A stretch of 11,396 bases of DNA, from assembly GCA_017456685.1 (NCBI GenBank), contig JAFTIV010000177.1, positions 1 through 11,396 on the forward strand, read 5' to 3'. Origin of the DNA: Clostridia bacterium (GTDB lineage: Bacteria > Bacillota > Clostridia > Oscillospirales > CAG-272). A program made the translations under genes and the position numbers. The notes under the pieces are model-generated. The model saw nothing but the letters and a program-made list of their open reading frames with translations, was not told the DNA's origin and made no database searches. Shown in pieces: positions 6,982-11,396 of this stretch (position 1 is its first letter; each line of letters begins with the position of its first letter).

Positions 6982-8252
6982 TATCTATCCTCCGTTGCTT
7001 TTAGCGCTCTTTGTCCTATATCATTTCTATAAAACGCATTATCAAATTTGATTGCCTTAACCTTAGCATAGGAAGCATCAATTGCATCCTTAAGAGCTCC
7101 GGCAACAGCAGTAACACCAAGCACACGGCCTCCAGCGCTAAGAAGCTTTCCATCATTCTTTTTAGCTCCAGCAACATAAACGCTATCAGCAATTTCGTTT
7201 GGAATTACTATTTCAAATCCATTTTCGTACTTTTCGGGATATCCCTTAGATGCCATAATTACACAGCAAGCACTCTTTTTAGAGAATTTAACCTCACAAT
7301 CAACCAAGGTTCCGTTTGTAACACTCTGCATAATTTCAAAAAGGTCGCTCTCAAGAAGTGGCAAAACAACCTGTGTTTCTGGGTCTCCAAATCTACAGTT
7401 ATACTCTATAACCTTAGGGCCATTTGGTGTAAGCATAAGACCAAAATACAAGCATCCCTTAAACTGTCTGCCCTCTTTATTCATCGCATCTATTGTTGGC
7501 AAGAATATTTTTTCCATACACTCGCTTGCAATATCATCTGTATAGTATGGATTTGGAGCAATCGTTCCCATTCCACCAGTATTAAGACCTTTGTCAAAAT
7601 CGAGGGCTCTCTTGTGGTCCATTGAGGATATCATCGGCTTCACGGTTTTTCCATCCGTAAACGCAAGGACAGAAACCTCGGGACCTGTTAAAAACTCTTC
7701 AATAACGATGTTATTACCGCTATCTCCAAATTTTTTGTCCTCCATAATGGATTTTACGGCATCAACTGCCTCTTTTTTGGTAAATGCAATTACAACACCC
7801 TTTCCAAGAGCCAAGCCGTCTGCCTTTATAACTGTTGGAATAGGCGCATTCTCAAGAAATTTAAGTGCATCCTCAGCATTTGAAAAAACATCATATCCCG
7901 CTGTTGGAATACCATATTTTTTCATAAGGTTTTTAGAAAAGACCTTGCTTCCCTCAATAATTGCAGCAGCCTTTGTCGGACCAAAGCAAGGAACACCGAT
8001 TTCATTAAGTGCATCTACACAACCAAGCACTAAAGGATCATCCGGAGCCACAACTGCATAATCAATCTTGTTATTTTTAGCGAAATCAACTATTCCAGCT
8101 ATGTCCTTAGCTCCAATATTTACGCAAATTGCGTCGGCTGAAATTCCACCATTTCCAGGAAGGGCATAAATTTCAGTTATTTTTTTGCTTTCTTTAAGCT
8201 TTTTGATGATGGCATGCTCACGACCGCCACCACCTACTACCATTATTCTCAT
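6981..8252 (-). CDS. purD: Phosphoribosylamine--glycine ligase (GAR synthetase)
   Basis: A 423-residue ATP-grasp ligase that joins phosphoribosylamine and glycine to give GAR, the second step of purine synthesis. The N-terminal MRIMVVGGGGREHAI (1-15) is the family signature. The ATP-grasp core includes GPTKAAAIIEGSKVFSK (91-107), VIKADGLALGKGV (141-153), EEFLTGPEVSVLAF (185-198), the family pattern DHKRALDFDKGLNTGGMG (212-229) and the metal-binding EYNCRFGDPETQ (283-294). An in-frame GTG at 8258 would add two residues, but ATG 8252 is preferred. It gives the canonical N-terminus and leaves GAGG (8261-8258) free as ribosome binding site 5 bases upstream, whereas the GTG overlaps that site. It begins 10 bases after the AICAR formyltransferase stop, and its TAA stop overlaps the purL ATG by one base. 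Its glycine substrate can derive from the serine made by the serC-serA block downstream. Confidence 0.96.
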   Translation of the reverse strand: MRIMVVGGGGREHAIIKKLKESKKITEIYALPGNGGISADAICVNIGAKDIAGIVDFAKNNKIDYAVVAPDDPLVLGCVDALNEIGVPCFGPTKAAAIIEGSKVFSKNLMKKYGIPTAGYDVFSNAEDALKFLENAPIPTVIKADGLALGKGVVIAFTKKEAVDAVKSIMEDKKFGDSGNNIVIEEFLTGPEVSVLAFTDGKTVKPMISSMDHKRALDFDKGLNTGGMGTIAPNPYYTDDIASECMEKIFLPTIDAMNKEGRQFKGCLYFGLMLTPNGPKVIEYNCRFGDPETQVVLPLLESDLFEIMQSVTNGTLVDCEVKFSKKSACCVIMASKGYPEKYENGFEIVIPNEIADSVYVAGAKKNDGKLLSAGGRVLGVTAVAGALKDAIDASYAKVKAIKFDNAFYRNDIGQRALKATEDR

Positions 8253-8255
8253 ATT

Positions 8256-8261
8256 CACCTC
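8256..8261 (-). promoter_or_regulatory. purD: Ribosome binding site that fixes the purD start
   Basis: GAGGTG on the minus strand (8261-8256), with its GAGG core 5 bases before ATG 8252. The alternative start GTG 8258 lies within it. The site partly overlaps the second of two tandem TGA stops of the preceding gene, consistent with termination-coupled initiation. Confidence 0.8.
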
Positions 8262-8262
8262 A

Positions 8263-9447
8263 TCAATGGTGGAACAATCTCATCTTGGTGAATGACATTA
8301 CAATTCCGTATTTGTTGCAACACTCAATTACAAGGTCATCTCTAATAGAACCACCTGGCTCAGCTATGTATGATACTCCGCTCTTTCTTGCTCTTTCTAT
8401 ATTGTCGCTAAATGGGAAGAATGCATCAGATCCTACGCTAACACCTGTGATGGTATCAAGATATTCTCTTGCTTCCTCAGCGGTAAGAGGCTCTGGCTGG
8501 CGAGTAAAGTACTTCTGCCATACTCCATCAGCACATACATCCTCTTCGTTTTTGTTTATGTAACCATCAATTACATTGTCTCTGTCGGGTCTTGCAATAT
8601 CAGCGCGGAAAGGAAGGTTTAAAACCTTGTCGTGCTGACGAAGATGCCAAGTATCAGCCTTTGTTCCTGCAAGACGTGTACAGTGAATTCTTGACTGTTG
8701 TCCAGCGCCAACACCAATAGCTTGACCATTATAAGCGTAGCAAACTGAGTTGGATTGTGTATATTTAAGTGTAATAAGAGCAATTATAAGGTCCGTTACC
8801 GCTTCCTTAGGAAGATTCTTGTTTTCTGTAACGATGTCACTCAAAAGCTCCTCATTAATTTCAAAATTGTTTCTACCCTGCTCAAATGTAATTCCATATA
8901 CCTGCTTACGCTCAATTGGATCAGGTGTGAAATTAGGGTCAATTTTTACAATGTTGTAATTACCCTTTCTCTTTGACTTGAGTATTTCAAGCGCCTCATC
9001 GGTATAACCAGGAGCGATAACTCCGTCGGAAATTTCTCTCTTTATAAGCAATGCAGTTGTAGCATCACAAACATCGGAAAGTGCAATCCAATCGCCAAAG
9101 GAAGACATTCTGTCAGTTCCTCTCGCTCTTGCATAAGCGCAAGCCAAGGGAGAATCATCAAGTCCCTCAATCTCCTCAACAAAGCAAGCCTTCTTTAGCT
9201 TTTCGGGAAGCTTAATTCCAACAGCTGCAGATGTAGGGCTTACGTGTTTGAATGAGGTAGCGCAAGGAAGACCTGTAGCCTCCTTAAGCTCCTTTACAAG
9301 CTGCCAAGAGTTAAAGGCATCAAGGAAGTTAATATATCCAGGACGACCACAAAGAATTTCTATAGGAAGCTCTGTCCCATCGTGCATATAAATCTTTGAA
9401 GGCTTTTGATTAGGGTTACAGCCATATTTAAGTTCGAATTCTTTCAT
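8263..9447 (-). CDS. purH: Stand-alone AICAR formyltransferase (PurH C-terminal domain type)
   Basis: This 394-residue protein transfers the formyl group of 10-formyl-THF to AICAR, giving FAICAR, the penultimate step to IMP. It corresponds to the transformylase half of bifunctional PurH/ATIC and has no N-terminal cyclohydrolase (MGS-like) domain. Visible landmarks are LKYGCNPNQKPSKI (6-19), RPGYINFLDAFNSWQLVKEL (35-54), SFKHVSPTSAAVG (65-77, with K67/H68 matching the catalytic Lys-His of ATIC), LACAYARARGTDRMSSFGDW (101-120), GAGQQSRIHCTRLAG (247-261), DAFFPF (341-346), GGSIRDD (365-371) and the canonical C-terminus MRLFHH (389-394). GAGG near 9457 overlaps the previous stop codon and serves as ribosome binding site for ATG 9447. 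The gene ends on a tandem TGA TGA. It follows the IMP cyclohydrolase gene with a 10-base gap; the pair occupies the place between purN and purD where purH is found in many Bacillota. The symbol purH is used by homology to that half only. Confidence 0.95.
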   Translation of the reverse strand: MKEFELKYGCNPNQKPSKIYMHDGTELPIEILCGRPGYINFLDAFNSWQLVKELKEATGLPCATSFKHVSPTSAAVGIKLPEKLKKACFVEEIEGLDDSPLACAYARARGTDRMSSFGDWIALSDVCDATTALLIKREISDGVIAPGYTDEALEILKSKRKGNYNIVKIDPNFTPDPIERKQVYGITFEQGRNNFEINEELLSDIVTENKNLPKEAVTDLIIALITLKYTQSNSVCYAYNGQAIGVGAGQQSRIHCTRLAGTKADTWHLRQHDKVLNLPFRADIARPDRDNVIDGYINKNEEDVCADGVWQKYFTRQPEPLTAEEAREYLDTITGVSVGSDAFFPFSDNIERARKSGVSYIAEPGGSIRDDLVIECCNKYGIVMSFTKMRLFHH

Positions 9448-9457
9448 TTTACACCTC

Positions 9458-10174
9458 TTAGTTGTTTTTATTTACAATTCTTGTTTCTGTTTCACCATTT
9501 GCGATATCTATATATCTAACGAAGAGCGAAACCTTGTTATCTTCATTAAGATTTGTCCAAATAAGGTCAGTAAGAGCATCAATATCCACATCGGGTAGCT
9601 CAAGAGTTTTAGGCTCGCCCTCAAACGAAGGAAGAGGGTTTCCGTCTCCATTGTATGTATGAATAAATTTTGCTCTACCTGCTATAGGATTTGAGTATGC
9701 ATATGTGAATCTTTCACAAGAAGAATCATCGCCCTCAGCGCTCTTAAGAATTGACATAGCATAATTCATATCACCATTTTCACGATGAATAATTCCAGAA
9801 ATTCTTGGTGTAAAATTAGGCTTATCATCTTCAAACTCTCTTGTTCTAAGAGCTTGTTCAAAGGTCATTTGCTTGTCCATAAGCTCATAAATAGTATCAG
9901 TTTGGTCACCATTTGTAACAATCGTCTTGTTTCCAAGAACTCTTACAGGGTAATAAATGATAAGGTGTGGATCCACCATTTTAGACTCGTCAAAAGCCTT
10001 TGTACGCATTGCATCGCCCTCGGGGACGAACACTCTGTTGCGACTATTGACGCTTCTTCCCATAATAAAATAAGCAGTTACAGCTTTTTTGCCATCAGCG
10101 CTTTTTCCTATTATTATGCCTCTTCCATGGTAAGCCAAGGAATTAAGCTCATTTGCGATAGTTGATACCTTCAT
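9458..10174 (-). CDS. purO: IMP cyclohydrolase, PurO type
   Basis: A 238-residue protein of the IMP_cyclohyd family (related to archaeal PurO), which closes FAICAR to IMP, the last step of the pathway. It is unrelated in sequence to the N-terminal domain of bifunctional PurH. Landmarks are YHGRGIIIGKS (15-25), VTAYFIMGRSVNSRNRVF (32-49), DPHLIIYYPVRVLG (68-81), VTNGDQTDTIYE (86-97), FTPRISGII (121-129) and YSNPIAGRAKFIHTYNGDG (160-178). The identification is from recalled clostridial homologues annotated as IMP cyclohydrolase, and is supported by position: the gene stands immediately before the formyltransferase that supplies its substrate. ATG 10174 is 2 bases after the purN stop, and GGAG at 10185-10182, within the last purN codons, is 7 bases upstream. 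It ends on TAA. The symbol is by family resemblance; bacterial members often carry no symbol. Confidence 0.88.
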   Translation of the reverse strand: MKVSTIANELNSLAYHGRGIIIGKSADGKKAVTAYFIMGRSVNSRNRVFVPEGDAMRTKAFDESKMVDPHLIIYYPVRVLGNKTIVTNGDQTDTIYELMDKQMTFEQALRTREFEDDKPNFTPRISGIIHRENGDMNYAMSILKSAEGDDSSCERFTYAYSNPIAGRAKFIHTYNGDGNPLPSFEGEPKTLELPDVDIDALTDLIWTNLNEDNKVSLFVRYIDIANGETETRIVNKNN

Positions 10175-10176
10175 TT

Positions 10177-10812
10177 TTATTCTCCTTTAATATAAACCTT
10201 ATTATTTTCTATAGTTATTTTGCCTTCGCAGAAAAGTCTAACTGCTTTGGGAAGTATTTTCCACTCTGCCTCCTCCATAATACGTTTTTGAAGCAACTCT
10301 GGAGTATCATCCTGCTTAACCTCAACCGCCTTTTGAAGAATTATCGGTCCCGCATCACACTCTGGTGTCACTATATGAACTGTCGCACCAGAAACCTTAA
10401 CTCCCTTTTCAAGCGCCGCCTCATGTACTCGAAGGCCATAATAGCCCTTACCACAGAAGGAAGGAATTAATGCAGGGTGAACGTTCAATATTTTGTTAGG
10501 AAATCTCTCATAAACCTGCTCGTCAATTATTGTAAGGAATCCAGCAAGAACAACAAGGTCAATCCCCTCGTTTTCCATTGCATCGGCAAGCGCCTTGGAG
10601 TAATCAGCAATAGTTTCATAATCCTTGCGAGAAAGCACCATTGATTTTATAAAGTTATTTTTTGCTCTTTCCAAAGCATAAACACCAGGCTTTGAAGCGA
10701 TAACCAGAGAAATTTTACCATTTCCAAGCTCGCCTCTTTTTTCAGCATCTATAAGAGCCTGAAGATTTGTGCCACCGCCCGATACAAGAACTGCGATTTT
10801 AGAGCTTAGCAT
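10177..10812 (-). CDS. purN: Phosphoribosylglycinamide formyltransferase (GAR transformylase)
   Basis: A 211-residue folate-dependent enzyme that formylates GAR to FGAR using 10-formyl-THF. The N-terminal IAVLVSGGGTNLQALIDA (6-23) is the phosphate-binding Rossmann loop. The catalytic triad is present: N110 and H112 in LNVHPALIPSF (109-119) and D153 in TPECDAGPIILQKAV (149-163). The length is normal for the family. ATG 10812 lies inside the end of purM, so the genes overlap by 7 bases, and GGAG at 10823-10820 is 7 bases upstream within purM. The gene ends on TAA 2 bases before the IMP cyclohydrolase start and contains that gene's ribosome binding site, so translation is coupled on both sides. 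Confidence 0.96.
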   Translation of the reverse strand: MLSSKIAVLVSGGGTNLQALIDAEKRGELGNGKISLVIASKPGVYALERAKNNFIKSMVLSRKDYETIADYSKALADAMENEGIDLVVLAGFLTIIDEQVYERFPNKILNVHPALIPSFCGKGYYGLRVHEAALEKGVKVSGATVHIVTPECDAGPIILQKAVEVKQDDTPELLQKRIMEEAEWKILPKAVRLFCEGKITIENNKVYIKGE

Positions 10813-11396
10813 AGTACTACTCCGTCCTCGGATTTAATAATTTCACCGATTATATATGCATCCTCACCATTAGCCTTGAGAATTTCAAGCGCCTTGTCTG
10901 CTTCCTCTTTAGAAACAAGAACGCTCATTCCAACGCCCATATTATATGTATTAAACATATCTCTTTCAGGAATGTTTCCTGCTTTTTGAATAAGTTCAAA
11001 AATAGGAAGCACCTTAACTGCGGATTTATTAATCTTAGCAGTAAGCCCCTTTGGAATAGATCTTGGAATGTTTTCGTAGAATCCGCCACCTGTAATGTGA
11101 GAAATTCCCTTAACATTAACCTTTTCGATCAACGCAAGTATAGACTTTACATAAATCCTTGTAGGAGTTAGAAGCGTTTCAGCAATCGAAGCTCCTCCAA
11201 GAGCCTCGCAAGGAACATAAAGTGAGTCGGGATTATTATCAATATCAAAAACCTTACGAACAAGTGAAAATCCATTTGAGTGAACTCCGCTTGACGCAAG
11301 CGCAATAACAACATCACCAGCAGCCATCTTTGTATTGTCGAGAATCTTTTTCTTATCAACGATACCAACCGCAAATCCAGCAAGGTCATATTCATC
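10806..11396 (-). CDS. purM: Phosphoribosylformylglycinamidine cyclo-ligase (AIR synthetase), 5' end cut by window edge
   Basis: The last 196 codons of purM, open to the window edge in frame; about 145 N-terminal residues lie outside. The enzyme closes FGAM to AIR using ATP, directly after PurL. Visible family sequence includes the edge segment DEYDLAGFAVGIVDKKKI, GDVVIALASSGVHSNGFSLV just after the internal Met at 11327 (that Met is not the true start), LLTPTRIYVKSI, the motif SHITGGGFYENIPRSIPKG in the AIRS C-terminal domain, and DMFNTYNMGVGMSVLV near the end. The TAA stop at 10808-10806 lies 4 bases inside purN, giving a 7-base overlap. Confidence 0.95.
   Translation of the reverse strand, partial: DEYDLAGFAVGIVDKKKILDNTKMAAGDVVIALASSGVHSNGFSLVRKVFDIDNNPDSLYVPCEALGGASIAETLLTPTRIYVKSILALIEKVNVKGISHITGGGFYENIPRSIPKGLTAKINKSAVKVLPIFELIQKAGNIPERDMFNTYNMGVGMSVLVSKEEADKALEILKANGEDAYIIGEIIKSEDGVVLC

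Noticed and set aside
6580..7032. Plus-strand open frames (the longest being 2333-2893, 7011-7625, 7591-8061 and 6580-7032).
   Set aside because: Each lies antisense to a well-recognised minus-strand gene, has low-complexity or unrecognisable protein sequence, and none matches a family I know.

Overview
The window is a single block of minus-strand genes from a low-GC bacterium, most likely a member of the Clostridia (Bacillota). This rests on the gene content: a single-chain PurL, and an IMP cyclohydrolase of the PurO type beside a stand-alone AICAR formyltransferase in place of a bifunctional PurH. The AT-rich codon use and strong GGAGG-type ribosome binding sites on nearly every gene agree with it. 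The assignment is by family memory, not by a search. No RNA gene, mobile element, CRISPR array or non-coding stretch above 300 bases was seen.

In the direction of transcription (high to low coordinates) the first block is de novo purine synthesis: purM (3' part only, cut by the window edge), purN, a PurO-type IMP cyclohydrolase, AICAR formyltransferase, purD and purL. The genes are packed with gaps or overlaps of -7 to +10 bases and ribosome binding sites often lie inside the end of the preceding gene, so translation is probably coupled. Together they cover GAR synthesis (PurD), GAR formylation (PurN), FGAM synthesis (PurL), AIR synthesis (PurM) and the last two steps to IMP. PurF, PurE/K, PurC and PurB are not in the window.

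A 92-base gap with a near-perfect 11-bp inverted repeat follows, then the second block: serC, serA and a DUF1015 gene that runs off the left edge. SerA and SerC make phosphoserine. No serB-type phosphatase is present; the third gene is the uncharacterised DUF1015 family protein. Serine gives glycine (used by PurD) and one-carbon units (used by PurN and AICAR formyltransferase), so the two blocks are metabolically linked.

The most striking anomaly is an in-frame TGA that cuts purL into 805- and 418-codon parts at the boundary between the two halves of the second AIR-synthetase-like module. All catalytic motifs remain intact on both sides and there is no frameshift. The adjacent AICAR formyltransferase gene ends on a tandem TGA TGA right after its canonical C-terminus, so TGA is a normal stop in this genome. 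The purL stop is therefore a point nonsense mutation, a sequence error or a case of readthrough/reinitiation, not a variant code.
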